Below are positions 51,609-60,248 of a DNA stretch of 64,000 nucleotides, piece by piece. A program made the translations under genes and the position numbers. Position 1 is the stretch's first letter. Every line of letters starts with the position of its first letter. The stretch comes from Caballeronia calidae (lineage in GTDB: Bacteria; Pseudomonadota; Gammaproteobacteria; Burkholderiales; Burkholderiaceae). The stretch covers positions 1 through 64,000 of the forward strand of contig NZ_FCOX02000041.1 in assembly GCF_900044055.2 (NCBI RefSeq). The letters are read 5' to 3'. The notes under the pieces were generated by a model, which was not told the DNA's origin, searched no databases, and saw only the letters and a list, made by a program, of their open reading frames with translations.

Positions 51609-51851
51609 TGCCGCGAAGGCTACGCAAACTCCCGTTCCAAATGACGACAAATGTCAATCCGGCGAGTGCGCAGATGCGGGCTTTCATGACTGGGACTCGG
51701 CGTTGTCTGACGTCGACGTTGCTTGAGCGAGCCGCCTTGCTTTCGAAAGGCCCGCTGGCCTCACAACGCCGACGATACTTCGTAGCTCCGAGCTCGGTTC
51801 AGGCCTACCCGTGAGGAACCTTGATAGCTCGCACCGGATGTAACGTCAGTC

Positions 51852-52664
51852 TCACACCGATGCGATGTTCGCTGCTTCCGGCGCCGGCGCTGCCGCCGTA
51901 GTGTTCCTCGTAACCTTGCTCGAAGTCGTTTTGCGAGCAGAAGTCTTTCTTGCCCCGACGGTTGCCTTTGTTGGCCCCTTCGTAGCGGCCCTCTTGACGC
52001 CCGCAGACTTCTTAGATGTTACCGCCGTCTTGGCGCCAACCTTCTTGGTCGCAGCTCGGACCTTCGGTCCAGCGTTCGACGTGGTCGCCTTGAGAGTCGC
52101 CGATGCGTCAGATGTGGCGGCAGGGGCCTGCTCAATCAGAAACTTGCTTCGGTCCTTCGCCGAGGCGAGCCACTTGGGAGCAGGGCCGCGGCCGCTCCAA
52201 CTTGCTCCTGATTTCGGGTCTCTGTATTTTGCAGGCAGCGCACCCTTTGATTGCACTTTGCCAGCGAGAGTCTTTCCGCTGGACGCTCCGACCGTCTTCG
52301 CTGAAGACGCGCTGGTAGTGCCATCGATGAGAAACTTCGTGCGGTCTTTCACGTCTTTAATCCAAGCCGGCGGTCGGGCATGTCCGCTCCACGTCTCGCC
52401 GGTCTTCGGATTTTGATACTTTGCCGGCAGTTTCCCTGTGCTGGTGATAGATGCCTTGACTCCTCGACTGACGGCAGTGCGAAGGCTTGCCTTTGCGGCT
52501 CTCTTCGCTTTCGCCCTGGCTTCAATGTCTGCAGTGGTAAGCCCGTGCTTGAGCATCAATTCGCGTATTTGGTCCACTGCCGCTTGCGCTTGCTTAGCAA
52601 GGATGGTCTCGGCTTGCGCTTGTAGCTTCTTCATCCGAGCCTGAATGTTCTCGAGGGTGCTCAT
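51852..52664 (-). CDS. H-NS-like nucleoid protein with two DNA-binding modules and H1-like tail
   Basis: 270 aa. The N-terminal coiled coil (residues 1-60, LENIQARMKKLQAQAETILAKQAQAAVDQIREL) is the oligomerisation part. Two H-NS DNA-binding modules follow: 83-113 (KYQNPKTGETWSGHARPPAWIKDV) and 147-177 (KYRDPKSGASWSGRGPAPKWL). The rest (180-270) is a Lys/Ala/Thr-rich tail like histone H1. AAGGAGG precedes ATG 52664. Usual H-NS has one module and about 100-135 residues. It should bind and bridge AT-rich DNA, perhaps silencing foreign genes. A relative with three modules is at 62939 and a decayed tail copy at 55476. Confidence 0.88.
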   Translation of the reverse strand: MSTLENIQARMKKLQAQAETILAKQAQAAVDQIRELMLKHGLTTADIEARAKAKRAAKASLRTAVSRGVKASITSTGKLPAKYQNPKTGETWSGHARPPAWIKDVKDRTKFLIDGTTSASSAKTVGASSGKTLAGKVQSKGALPAKYRDPKSGASWSGRGPAPKWLASAKDRSKFLIEQAPAATSDASATLKATTSNAGPKVRAATKKVGAKTAVTSKKSAGVKRAATKGPTKATVGARKTSARKTTSSKVTRNTTAAAPAPEAANIASV

Positions 52665-52929
52665 GGTCGCCTCCTTGGGGGTAACTTGGCGAACTATGAC
52701 ATAACCTTCATCAGAATAGTGCGAGAAGAGGCTTTTCCGAAACGAAAACTCAATGAGGTTATTCCCGAATTCGCGCGGGAGGATGTCTGCCAGAGGTGAA
52801 CGGTCAAGAAAGCGACGACGATGGGGGGTAACAAAACTCGGCCAACGTGAATCGCAAAGCGGTGGAGAAGGCGGACCCGAACCAGCACGCACCCAACGGC
52901 CATCGGACCCGCCTTCTTCGGCTCAAGAT

Positions 52930-53259
52930 TTATTTGCCGGCATCAGCTTCGCACTTTTTCATGAACGACGTTTTGGCAGCACCGACGAGCGGCTTACCAT
53001 CTTTGCCCACGGCTTTGCTCGCACATGCGGCTGTGACATTGCTCTTATTGCCAGCTTCACACTTCTTGATGAAAGAGGTCTTGGCCGCTCCAGACAGCGG
53101 TTTGCCATTCTTATCGATTGCTTGGGCGTCACAGCCCGAAGTTGCTGCCGTAGTCGGCGCGGGTTTGGCGGCGGACGTCGCAGCTGGGGCAGACGTTTGG
53201 GCGCACGCGATTCCGACCGAGAAGAATGTTGCTACAGCGACTGCGATAATCTTGTTCAT
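52930..53259 (-). CDS. PsiF-repeat periplasmic protein
   Basis: 109 aa. The signal peptide MNKIIAVAVATFFSVGIACA is followed by an Ala/Thr/Pro linker and two PsiF repeats (residues about 43-67 and 79-103), each with C-x-x-x-A..K-x-G-K-P-L-x-G-A-A-K-T-S-F-x-K-K-C. Four Cys could form two disulfides in the periplasm. GGAG seven bases before ATG sets the start; the frame is open to 53544 without support. In E. coli psiF is phosphate-starvation inducible; the biochemical role is unknown. Confidence 0.87.
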   Translation of the reverse strand: MNKIIAVAVATFFSVGIACAQTSAPAATSAAKPAPTTAATSGCDAQAIDKNGKPLSGAAKTSFIKKCEAGNKSNVTAACASKAVGKDGKPLVGAAKTSFMKKCEADAGK

Positions 53260-53666
53260 ATCTATTCTCCGGGAGAGATAAGGCCGAGCGCCTTGCCTCA
53301 TTAACGTTCGGGAAGGTGCGGCGTTGACGCTAGCCGACGGGAATCGTTGATGCAGTGCCGTATCGACCGCGCGGTCGATGCTCCACTCGCAATCTCGGTG
53401 CGGCACCAGCGTGAGAAGCTGGTCGGGGAAAACCAACCCAAGAAGTGGAGCGGAGCGCCAAGAGGTAGGGTGTTTCCCTAGCATCGTCGAGCGGTCTCTA
53501 ACAACCGCATCGAAAACCCAGGGATAGAATCGTTCAGTGTCCACTGTCTTCCAACGCGTGCTCGCGCGTCGAGCAGACGAATGCGAATTCCCCTCTCAGA
53601 TGTCCCGGCATCTGGGAAACGCAAGCGGGACTCGCACGACGTGCCGTGACCTAGAAGGAGAAAATC
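53260..53666. other. 407-bp divergent intergenic region
   Basis: Between PsiF (minus) and the lipoprotein gene (plus). No gene and no strong repeat were seen; it presumably carries both promoters. Confidence 0.4.
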
Positions 53667-53966
53667 ATGGTTATGACTCTGGCGAATCGCGCGCTTGTTT
53701 CGATTTGTTTGGGTGCCTTCTTATCTGCATGTAGCGTCGCGCCTGCCGTTGGGACAAAACAGCCACCCGAGGGAAGCGCGAAAGTTCGTGCAGCGATAGA
53801 GAGCGCAGTCGCGTCATCAGACACAGAGTTGACGCGTGAGAGCCCGACGTCAAACGGTGGTCGGCGGGCAACCGTGCAATGCGACACCGTTGGCAGCATG
53901 TTCGTCTGCACGGAAGGTGAGGCAATCTGTTGGTGGAATCGGCGTACCGGCTACGGCTGCAACTGA
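53667..53966 (+). CDS. Small predicted lipoprotein of unknown function
   Basis: 99 aa. The N-terminal hydrophobic stretch ends in a lipobox LSAC (Cys about residue 22), so the mature protein is lipid-anchored. The remainder is polar with four later Cys (VQCD, FVCT, AICWW, GYGCN) that may pair. AGGAG six bases before ATG supports the start. Family not recognised. It lies in a run of small exported proteins. Confidence 0.72.
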   Translation: MVMTLANRALVSICLGAFLSACSVAPAVGTKQPPEGSAKVRAAIESAVASSDTELTRESPTSNGGRRATVQCDTVGSMFVCTEGEAICWWNRRTGYGCN

Positions 53967-54132
53967 CAACGTCCTGCTCTCACGAGGGATTTCTTGGCTC
54001 TATCGAAGGAAACACACAACGCCTGCGAACTAAGCTTTGAGACGACCACCTAGCCATCCGCGTCGCAAGGAGGTATTGCGCTCAGAGCCCGTAAGGCGGC
54101 CAACACAAAGCGTGGGCCGTTACGGGCATCAT

Positions 54133-54381
54133 CTACTTGGAAAGGCCGCACATAACCTTGCCGTCTGCCGTGAGGCGAGGTGTGACGCCGTCGCGTACCC
54201 GGATGTACTGGCAGCCAGTCTCCACGTCTCTGTAGATGTGTACCCAGTCGTCGTTCTTGACCTTCAGCTCTTCGAAGACCTTCGGGCCTTTTCGCGGTGA
54301 GTCGAACACCCCCGCGACGTAGAGCATAGAGAACATGAGTGCGATGCTTGCGAGCATCATTGCAAGTGAACCCTTCAGCAT
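54133..54381 (-). CDS. Small membrane-anchored protein, DUF6440-like
   Basis: 82 aa. One N-terminal membrane helix (LAMMLASIALMFSMLYVAGVF), then about 45 residues: DDWVHIYRDVETGCQYIRVRDGVTPRLTADGKVMCG. The pattern D-x-x-T-G-x-x-Y-(I/L)...G-x-T-P-x-L-x-x-D-G resembles DUF6440; the match is by eye. GAGG six bases before ATG 54381 sets the start. Function unknown. Confidence 0.62.
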   Translation of the reverse strand: MLKGSLAMMLASIALMFSMLYVAGVFDSPRKGPKVFEELKVKNDDWVHIYRDVETGCQYIRVRDGVTPRLTADGKVMCGLSK

Positions 54382-54686
54382 CAGGAGCCTCTCCAGTGTT
54401 GTTATGCGGGTTGCTGCGGATGAGCGAATTCCAGTCGGGGCTAAGCGCTTGGGCAAGGGTTCTGCCACACGCGGTGTCGGCCCACGCATGCGCTTTGCTC
54501 AATACTTTCTCATAGGCGCGCGCATCGAACCAGCAGGTGCGGGTCTCTATCGCGGGTCCCAAGAGCTCAGCGGGCGAGAAATATTCCGTTTCACAACTCA
54601 CAAATGCGGCGTCAACAAGTTGGCCAAGGGGAACGTTGAGGCAATGAACGGCACGAAGCCGACTCATCGACTTGACGGGAGTAACC
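54382..54686. other. 305-bp divergent intergenic region
   Basis: No gene is called; open frames crossing it lack start signals. No strong repeat seen. Confidence 0.4.
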
Positions 54687-55016
54687 ATGAACGCGTTCAC
54701 TCAGAAGCTCACAGCAATCGCCGCGCTGTCGATTGCCTTCATAGGGACCGCATCAGCTGCAACCAACTGGGATGCATCGCATCCGCGGCGCGCCGAGGTC
54801 AATCATCGGCTGTCCAATCAGGACCGCCGAATCCATCAGGAAGTCCGGGAAGGGGAACTGTCCCACAACGAGGCGATGCGGTTGCATCGCGACGACCATC
54901 AAGTGCGTCGTGAGGAGCGTCTGATGGCAAGCCAGAACGGCGGACATATCACCCGACAGGAAGACCGAGCGCTCAACCAGCAGGAGAACCGGACAAGCAG
55001 GCAAATCGGGCAGTGA
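54687..55016 (+). CDS. Small exported charged protein of unknown function
   Basis: 109 aa. The signal peptide MNAFTQKLTAIAALSIAFIGTASA is followed by a highly charged helical domain rich in His, Arg, Glu and Gln: RRAEVNHRLSNQDRRIHQEV, LHRDDHQVRREERLMASQN, GGHITRQEDRALNQQENRTS. The spacing of H/R suggests a long amphipathic helix, possibly metal- or surface-binding. GGGAG five bases before ATG 54687 sets the start. Similar short proteins occur in Burkholderiales without known function. Confidence 0.75.
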   Translation: MNAFTQKLTAIAALSIAFIGTASAATNWDASHPRRAEVNHRLSNQDRRIHQEVREGELSHNEAMRLHRDDHQVRREERLMASQNGGHITRQEDRALNQQENRTSRQIGQ

Positions 55017-55052
55017 AGTCCGCACTACCTCACAACGAGAATGAGTGAAGCA

Positions 55053-55304
55053 ATGAAAAGGATAATTCTGGTTCTGTTGGGCAGCGCCTTCCTTGCATCC
55101 GCGGGCGCTGCGAGCGCCGAAGGTTGCTTGAAAGGCGCAGTAGTCGGTGGCGTCGCTGGTCACTACGCTGGGCATCACGCTGTAGTTGGCGCCGTCGGAG
55201 GCTGCGTCGTCGGTCGACATCTCGCCAACGAGAAGCGAAAGCAGTCCGCCGCTCAAGCGCAATTACAGGAGCACGCGCAGATGCAGCAGGCGGCCGCGCG
55301 CTGA
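55053..55304 (+). CDS. Small glycine-zipper exported protein
   Basis: 83 aa. Signal peptide MKRIILVLLGSAFLASAGAASA, then a glycine-zipper membrane segment (LKGAVVGGVAGHYAGHHAVVGAVGGCVVG) with small residues every four positions, then a short charged Gln-rich tail. GAG is seven bases before ATG 55053; ATG 55041 is an alternative. Glycine-zipper proteins insert into the outer or inner membrane and often respond to envelope stress. It follows the charged exported protein by 36 bp, so they may be co-transcribed. Confidence 0.72.
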   Translation: MKRIILVLLGSAFLASAGAASAEGCLKGAVVGGVAGHYAGHHAVVGAVGGCVVGRHLANEKRKQSAAQAQLQEHAQMQQAAAR

Positions 55305-55475
55305 GCGACTGCGCCGCCTCCCTTCAAATTGCCAGTAGCAATGACATCGTCCGGAGCGTTGAGCACCGGACGATGCGTCGGCGCAAACTCATGCATGCAA
55401 GGTCGCCGAGGTTTCTTGTCGTTCGGAACTTCCTTCCGGTCTCTGCCAGGAGCCGTGAGGAATCGCGCGGCAGTC

Positions 55476-55622
55476 TTACGCCGATGCGACGCTCGCCGCT
55501 CCAGGCGTCGGCATTGTCGCCGCCGTCGTGGCCGTGGCCCTGCGTGAAGTTGTCTTGCGAGCAGAAGTCTTTCTTGCACCGACGGTTGCCTTTGCCAAAC
55601 CCTTCGTAGCGGCCTTCTTGAC
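55476..55622 (-). pseudogene. Decayed copy of the H-NS protein C-terminal tail
   Basis: Minus strand reads VKKAATKGLAKATVGARKTS and on to SVASA-stop, matching the last 48 or so residues of the H-NS protein at 51852 (VKRAATKGPTKATVGARKTS ... IASV) with high DNA identity over at least 80 bp. The coiled coil and both DNA-binding modules are absent, and the reading frame before residue 29 is unrelated sequence. It is the 3' remnant of a duplicated or deleted gene. Confidence 0.78.
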
Positions 55623-55706
55623 GCGACGTCGCGCTACGAGCCCGATACCATGCGGTTCCAGAGGGCAAATTGACATACCACGGAGAAGGGGAATTTCGAT
55701 TCGCAC

Positions 55707-55994
55707 TCACGCGGCGCGTAATGTCTCTTTAAACCGAACGTACTCCTGCCCCCGACCGTGATTGCGATACAGTTCGCCGACGGTTCCGAATGCAAAGGCC
55801 GGTTTGAGTTCAGCTCCGGGAAGCGCTTCTTGAACCCAGTCGTATGCGTTCATTGCGCGCTTCTCGGCGCGAATGGCTTCGCTCAAGGCTTCTAGTGCCT
55901 GGGCCGGCGAGTGGTTCGCCAGCGTAATGAAATAACGTGCGAAAGGATGCTGCTTCAACTCTGTTAGTCGTAGGGCGGACGTCTTGTTGCTCAC
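55707..55994 (-). CDS. Hypothetical protein (95 aa)
   Basis: Family not recognised. It is an acidic/basic mixed helical protein: LTELKQHPFARYFITLANHSPAQALEALSEAIRAEKRAMNAYDWVQEALPG. No signal peptide or membrane segment. GTG 55994 is chosen because GGAGAGAAT precedes it; the open frame extends upstream to 56267 without a start signal. It could form a two-gene minus unit with 56162-56392. Confidence 0.55.
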   Translation of the reverse strand: MSNKTSALRLTELKQHPFARYFITLANHSPAQALEALSEAIRAEKRAMNAYDWVQEALPGAELKPAFAFGTVGELYRNHGRGQEYVRFKETLRAA

Positions 55995-56161
55995 ATTCTC
56001 TCCGTCGCGAGTTGACCTAGACGTTATAGCGCAGCGATGTGACATTTCCGTGCTGAATCGGCACGCCCCGTCGATAGTGAATTGATTGATATTCTCTATG
56101 AACGTCAGTCCCCGTCTCAAAAGAGGCAGGAGTTCATCGACATTCTCGTGCAAATACGGGC

Positions 56162-56392
56162 CTACGCTCCCGCGCGATGCTCCGTGCAGGCGATTGGACC
56201 CTCGGCGCCAGCTTGTGCGGTCTCGTCTGGATGCTGGGAGTAGTAAGCGTTGAACAGCGACGAGCACAGTTTTGCGAGTGCCGCGAGATTTACCGCCTGG
56301 TCCGCGTGTTCGACTTCTCCTGCGTTGAGTATGTCGTCGAGGACCGGAGCGAGCCGGCGCAGTCGCCGGAATGTCTCCGCATCAAGTTCCAT
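56162..56392 (-). CDS. Hypothetical protein (76 aa)
   Basis: Family not recognised. ELDAETFRRLRRLAPVLDDILNAGEVEHADQAVNLAALAKLCSSLFNAYYSQHPD looks like a soluble all-helical protein. AGGAAGTAGAA precedes ATG 56392. It is upstream of the other small minus-strand gene. The start signal and regular helix pattern support it, but no homology is known to me. Confidence 0.5.
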   Translation of the reverse strand: MELDAETFRRLRRLAPVLDDILNAGEVEHADQAVNLAALAKLCSSLFNAYYSQHPDETAQAGAEGPIACTEHRAGA

Positions 56393-56874
56393 TTCTACTT
56401 CCTGTGTTCAAGCAAAAGAAGGCATGTGGTCGATGCTCGCGAAGGCTGAGCCTTTGCTGCGACTCAGACACTGCTCAACTGTAGGCTCGGAGAGGCTGCC
56501 GCGCCTTGAGGTCTTTACGCCGATGCCTCCGTGCAGGAACATCATCGGGGTCCTGTAGCAAATCTGACTCGGAAGGCCTTTTCCTCGAAGCGCCCGCATC
56601 CTCGATTCATCAGAATCATTACTTTGGACGCAATCTCTGTCATTCCGTTCCTTGAATTTGGTGCGTTGCACAATCGTTCGGAAACAACTCTCCGATTTGT
56701 CTGACGGTCCCAAATGTCATAATGCATGGGAGATGTCGATGCGGCCCTATAAATGTAAAGAATAGATTCCCGACGCGAAGCGTAATTCGATTGTGCGACG
56801 CAACGAAAAAAGCGCTGTTAAGCTGCCGACAAAGGGATTACCCTTAGAGCGTTCCCCTACGGAGGCTTGTCGTT
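56393..56874. other. 482-bp gap without a convincing gene
   Basis: Minus-strand open frames (56408-56713, 56542-56727) lack ribosome-binding sites and motifs. AT content rises toward 56740-56830, where the promoter of the Uma2 gene may lie. Confidence 0.4.
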
Positions 56875-57411
56875 GTGTCTACTCTTTCGGAGCATGACGG
56901 ACTCGTTGCGACCTGGCGTCGGATTAACCCGCAGGCGGAGTTTGGCTTGTTGGAATGTTGTGAGTTGAACGGGCGCGGTGAAGCGGTGCCACATCCTCAG
57001 CCCTCCGGACGGCGCCAGATTGTCCTGACCGACGTCTATTGCCAAATTGCAGAGCAGCTTGGTCATGTTGCGGCTATGTCGGTTGCTGTCACGACGCCGT
57101 CATTTGGCATCCGAGTACCTGACGTTGTCTGGATGCCTCCTGAAAAGTGGGAACGACTTGACCTGGATGCCCCGGTCCCGTTTGTGCCAGACCTGTGTGT
57201 CGAGGTGCTCCTCGACCGCACGTTTCCGCAGGGTATCGGCCCAAGAATCAGGGCTTACCTAGAAGGCGGTGCCCGCGAGGTTATCGCAGTCGGCCACCGC
57301 GGCAAACTGCAATTCTTCGGACCGCATGGGCCGTTGGAAACTTCAACGTTCGGAATAACGCTCTCACTCGACCGATTCTACTTCGAGGATTTTGCTCCAT
57401 TGTCCCACTAA
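56875..57411 (+). CDS. Uma2-family (DUF820) PD-(D/E)XK-like protein
   Basis: 178 aa. Landmarks of the Uma2 fold: an N-terminal region ending GRRQIVLTDVYCQIAEQLG, then RVPDVVWMP, PDLCVEVL and IRAYLEGGAREVIAV, which correspond to the D...E-x-(L/V) active-site strands and K/Y-x-x-x-G-x-x-E-(V/Y) strand of the restriction-endonuclease-like superfamily. In the last motif Arg stands where Lys is common. GGAGG nine bases before GTG 56875 sets the start. Most Uma2 proteins are uncharacterised; nuclease activity is unproven. It stands alone. Confidence 0.72.
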   Translation: MSTLSEHDGLVATWRRINPQAEFGLLECCELNGRGEAVPHPQPSGRRQIVLTDVYCQIAEQLGHVAAMSVAVTTPSFGIRVPDVVWMPPEKWERLDLDAPVPFVPDLCVEVLLDRTFPQGIGPRIRAYLEGGAREVIAVGHRGKLQFFGPHGPLETSTFGITLSLDRFYFEDFAPLSH

Positions 57412-58329
57412 CGCGCATCGCAAAGCTGTGCTGCCCGTTCGGCCCTCAGATGTAAGCAGGTCAAGTCTCGTGCGGTTGTTTGCATCGATTGCCTCGGCCA
57501 CGATTCCGGTATTGCGTTCCTATTCACGCACTTCCTGTTGAGCAGGTGAATCAATAGGTTAGGCGAGCTTGACCAAACCGAGTCTGCGGACGCTTCGACG
57601 TGGTGTGTTTATTCTGCCTGTAGCCTGCATCCGTGTGGGTGGTGACCTTCGCAGCGTTCTGTTAGGTCGATATTCGTGCGGTGTGCGACAAGCCACGGGA
57701 TGCCCGCATAGCCCACTATCGGTCGCTTAACGCGGTACTCGAAAAGCTCTGGCCCGACTCGTTTGAAGAGCACGACGTCCGTCGCGTGTTGCTGCGCGTA
57801 GGTTTCGGTAACCAACCCTGTTTCTGCTGCAAGCGACATCGAGAGCGAGCCGTCGAACGACGACCGAAAGCTGATGTTTGACAAAATGCAGTAGCCAATT
57901 GAAATAATCGCAATCGGCTTCGCAACGACACCTACGTACGTGCGTAAGCTTCCTCGCCGTGGCCGTTTAGAAAAAAGTGCTACGACGTGCATCGCAAACG
58001 GCTCCTTAAGGGTTTACGTGCAACGCATCTTAGCCACTTCCAGCACAGGCGACAACCAAAAAGATGTACGCAAAATGGTAGATATCTTGCGCCGTCGGAC
58101 CGTGCGTGCATTCATGTCGTGGACAAGCGATGCACTATTGGTGAAAGGCTTTTATGAGTGAACAGAGTCGCCACTTCTCTTGCATTGAAAGTGGCGTTTG
58201 GCGAGCAGAGGTTCGTTCTTACCGGAGGTGCTGCAAAATTCTCTTCCTGCAGGGCAAAATTTCTTCATTAAACTCGAGCGAGCGCCTAGCATTAAGTAAT
58301 TATGAACTGATGAGTCTAGTTGCCGAGCC
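57412..58329. other. 918-bp gap without a convincing gene
   Basis: The longest unexplained stretch. Open frames at 57609-57992 (minus) and 57940-58161 (plus) overlap each other, lack ribosome-binding sites and show no motif, so neither is called, though the minus frame has protein-like segments (IISIGYCILSNISF). The right end (58160-58329) should hold the TetR promoter. It may be a degraded gene. Confidence 0.4.
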
Positions 58330-58965
58330 ATGAACCAGCCCACGGTGAAGAGAGACCCAGAAGGCACGCGCCGAAGAATTCTGGAGGCAGCCAAGGAGCA
58401 GTTCAGTAGTCTTGGCCTCGCTGGAGCGCGCGTCGATGCCATTGCCTCAACAGCAGGCACGAATGAGCGAATGCTGTATTACTATTTCGAGAGTAAAGAG
58501 GGGCTCTACGTAGCGGTCCTCGAGGCGATGTACGGGGACTTTGCGAATCGAGAGAGCGACCTCAATCTTTCGGGACTGCCGCCCTCCGAGGCGGTGCGTA
58601 CGCTTGCGGCGTCTATCTGGACGTACCTAAGAGACCATCCGCGGTGGTTGAACCTCATCAATAACGAAAATCTGCATGAGGGCCGATACCTTGCACGCTC
58701 GGCCAAACTGCGCGACATCGTCTCCCCGGTGGTGGACGTTTTGCGCGCAACGCTTGCTCGTGGAGCAGCTTCCGGAGAGTTTCGCGAAGATGTAGACGCA
58801 GTGGATTTTTACGTGACGCTGATTGGCATGGGCTTCTACGTCGCGTCCAACCGCTTCACGGTCGCGGCATTCACAGGGCGAAACTACTCCGAGGAGCAAA
58901 GCCACAAGTCCATCTCGGCGATGCACCTCGAAATGCTGCTTTCATATCTGCGGCCAAGGGCATGA
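58330..58965 (+). CDS. TetR-family transcriptional regulator
   Basis: 211 aa. The helix-turn-helix DPEGTRRRILEAAKEQFSSLGLAGARVDAIASTAGTNERMLYYYFESKEGLYVAVLEAMY is the standard TetR N-domain; the C-domain (70-211) resembles that of NicS/RutR-type members. The start at 58330 has only a weak GAG. Convergent with the NmrA-type gene. Its target is unknown; a pump or catabolic gene elsewhere is possible. Confidence 0.85.
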   Translation: MNQPTVKRDPEGTRRRILEAAKEQFSSLGLAGARVDAIASTAGTNERMLYYYFESKEGLYVAVLEAMYGDFANRESDLNLSGLPPSEAVRTLAASIWTYLRDHPRWLNLINNENLHEGRYLARSAKLRDIVSPVVDVLRATLARGAASGEFREDVDAVDFYVTLIGMGFYVASNRFTVAAFTGRNYSEEQSHKSISAMHLEMLLSYLRPRA

Positions 58966-59022
58966 GCATCGGCCCTGTCATAAGCAGCTCGCGGCTAAAG
59001 TCCCTTCCTCCTTTCGCTCCTG

Positions 59023-59070
59023 CCGACCGACGGCGTTTGGCCCTTTGTGACCACGCCCGCCGTCGGTCGG
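59023..59070. terminator. Long inverted repeat between convergent TetR and NmrA-type genes
   Basis: CCGACCGACGGCG (59023-59035) and CGCCGTCGGTCGG (59058-59070), a perfect 13-bp stem with a 22-base loop. No long T-tract; a bidirectional terminator or a barrier is likely. Confidence 0.5.
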
Positions 59071-59079
59071 TCACCATGG

Positions 59080-59976
59080 TCAGTTGTCTCTTGCTCGGTC
59101 GAACGCCGCGCGATTCGCCGTCACAAATTGCTCGACAGTCTGCGTCGCCTGTCCGGTAATCTGCTCGATAACGGTATCCGTTCCCTCGAACACACCATTC
59201 TGATAGTCGACAGCGACCTCGATGAAGTGCTGAATCGTGAAGTCGGGCAGTTCGTAGTGGCTCAGATGCTCGCGATACCCGTCGAGGGTCGTCGGGTTGT
59301 AGACGATTTTCCGCCCGAGCACATCGCTCATGACGCCGGCAATTTCAGACTGCGACATCTGAGTCGGACCGCACAGCTCGTATGATTTCCCGATGTGACC
59401 AGCGGGATTCGAAAGCACCTCGGCGATGAAGCGCGCCTGGTCTTCAGCGGTGATTGGCGCGTGCTTGCCTTCACCGAATGGCAGCGTAATTTCTCCGTTG
59501 CGCACAATCGTGTCGCGGACCCAAGGAAATACGAGCCACTCGGAAAAGAACGTTGGCCTGACGTGTACGGTCGGGACACCGGACCAGTCGAGCACGCGCT
59601 CCGCAATCCAATGGTCTCGCGCGGCGTGGCTTTTGGCGTTTTCTCGCGCGGAAATCTGAGACATGTTCACGACCACGTCGAGCCCCGCACGACGAGCGGC
59701 ATCGGCAAAGTAAGCGGTCGCTTGAATAAATCCTGGACGCACAGGGAAACACAGGTATGCGGCGTCAGTGCCTTCTGCCGCCCGCACGGCGTCGTCATGC
59801 GAAAGCAAGTCGCCAGTAACGACCTCTGCACCGGCGCGACGAAGTGCATCACTGCGGTCATCTTCCTGGCGGACAAGGGCGCGGACTGCATGGCCGCTGT
59901 CGACGAGGTTTCGAACGACATGAACACCGGTCTTTCCGGCCGCCGCTGTTACCAAAATCTTGCGTTGTTTCATCAT
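59080..59976 (-). CDS. NmrA-like NAD(P)H-binding reductase/sensor
   Basis: 298 aa atypical SDR. The N-terminal ILVTAAAGKTGVHVVRNLVDSG is a Rossmann motif of the G-x-x-G-x-x-G type with a KTG variant; VRALVRQEDDRSDALRRAGAEVVTGDLLSHDDAVRAAEGTDAAYLCFP and a C-terminal substrate lid follow. There is no Tyr-x-x-x-Lys pair, as in NmrA/HSCARG-type redox sensors and quinone reductases such as QorB. AAGGAG precedes a double ATG (59976/59973); either may be used. It is divergent from TetR2 with a palindromic operator between, so TetR2 most likely represses it. Confidence 0.86.
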   Translation of the reverse strand: MMKQRKILVTAAAGKTGVHVVRNLVDSGHAVRALVRQEDDRSDALRRAGAEVVTGDLLSHDDAVRAAEGTDAAYLCFPVRPGFIQATAYFADAARRAGLDVVVNMSQISARENAKSHAARDHWIAERVLDWSGVPTVHVRPTFFSEWLVFPWVRDTIVRNGEITLPFGEGKHAPITAEDQARFIAEVLSNPAGHIGKSYELCGPTQMSQSEIAGVMSDVLGRKIVYNPTTLDGYREHLSHYELPDFTIQHFIEVAVDYQNGVFEGTDTVIEQITGQATQTVEQFVTANRAAFDRARDN

Positions 59977-60128
59977 GCTTCTCCTTACTCTTCGAAGGTC
60001 AAGTTCAGACGCTTTTCCGTTGCCGTCCGCTAGCCAACGACGCGCAACATGTGTGTATATGCACTTTTGTGCGCGTGCAGGCTTACAAGTCCCAACGTCC
60101 ACATCGGCGTCATCGGCAGCGGGGTTAA

Positions 60129-60150
60129 CAGGATTATAGTTATAATCCTG
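60129..60150. promoter_or_regulatory. Putative TetR operator (10-bp inverted repeat)
   Basis: Arms CAGGATTATA (60129-60138) and TATAATCCTG (60141-60150) around GT. It lies between the divergent NmrA-type and TetR genes, 153 and 99 bp from their starts. TATAAT within it can double as a -10 box on both strands, so binding would block transcription directly. Confidence 0.7.
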
Positions 60151-60248
60151 ACGTCGAGAGCATAGCCGGTCGCAAGTCACAATTGTCGAAGGTGCATCAA
60201 TGGCGACCCGACAGAGAACCATCGCTGAACGAGATGTAAGGGGACGAT

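Noticed and set aside
57609..57992. Possible 127-aa minus-strand gene
   Set aside because: No start signal and no recognisable family; mentioned only as a possible degraded gene.
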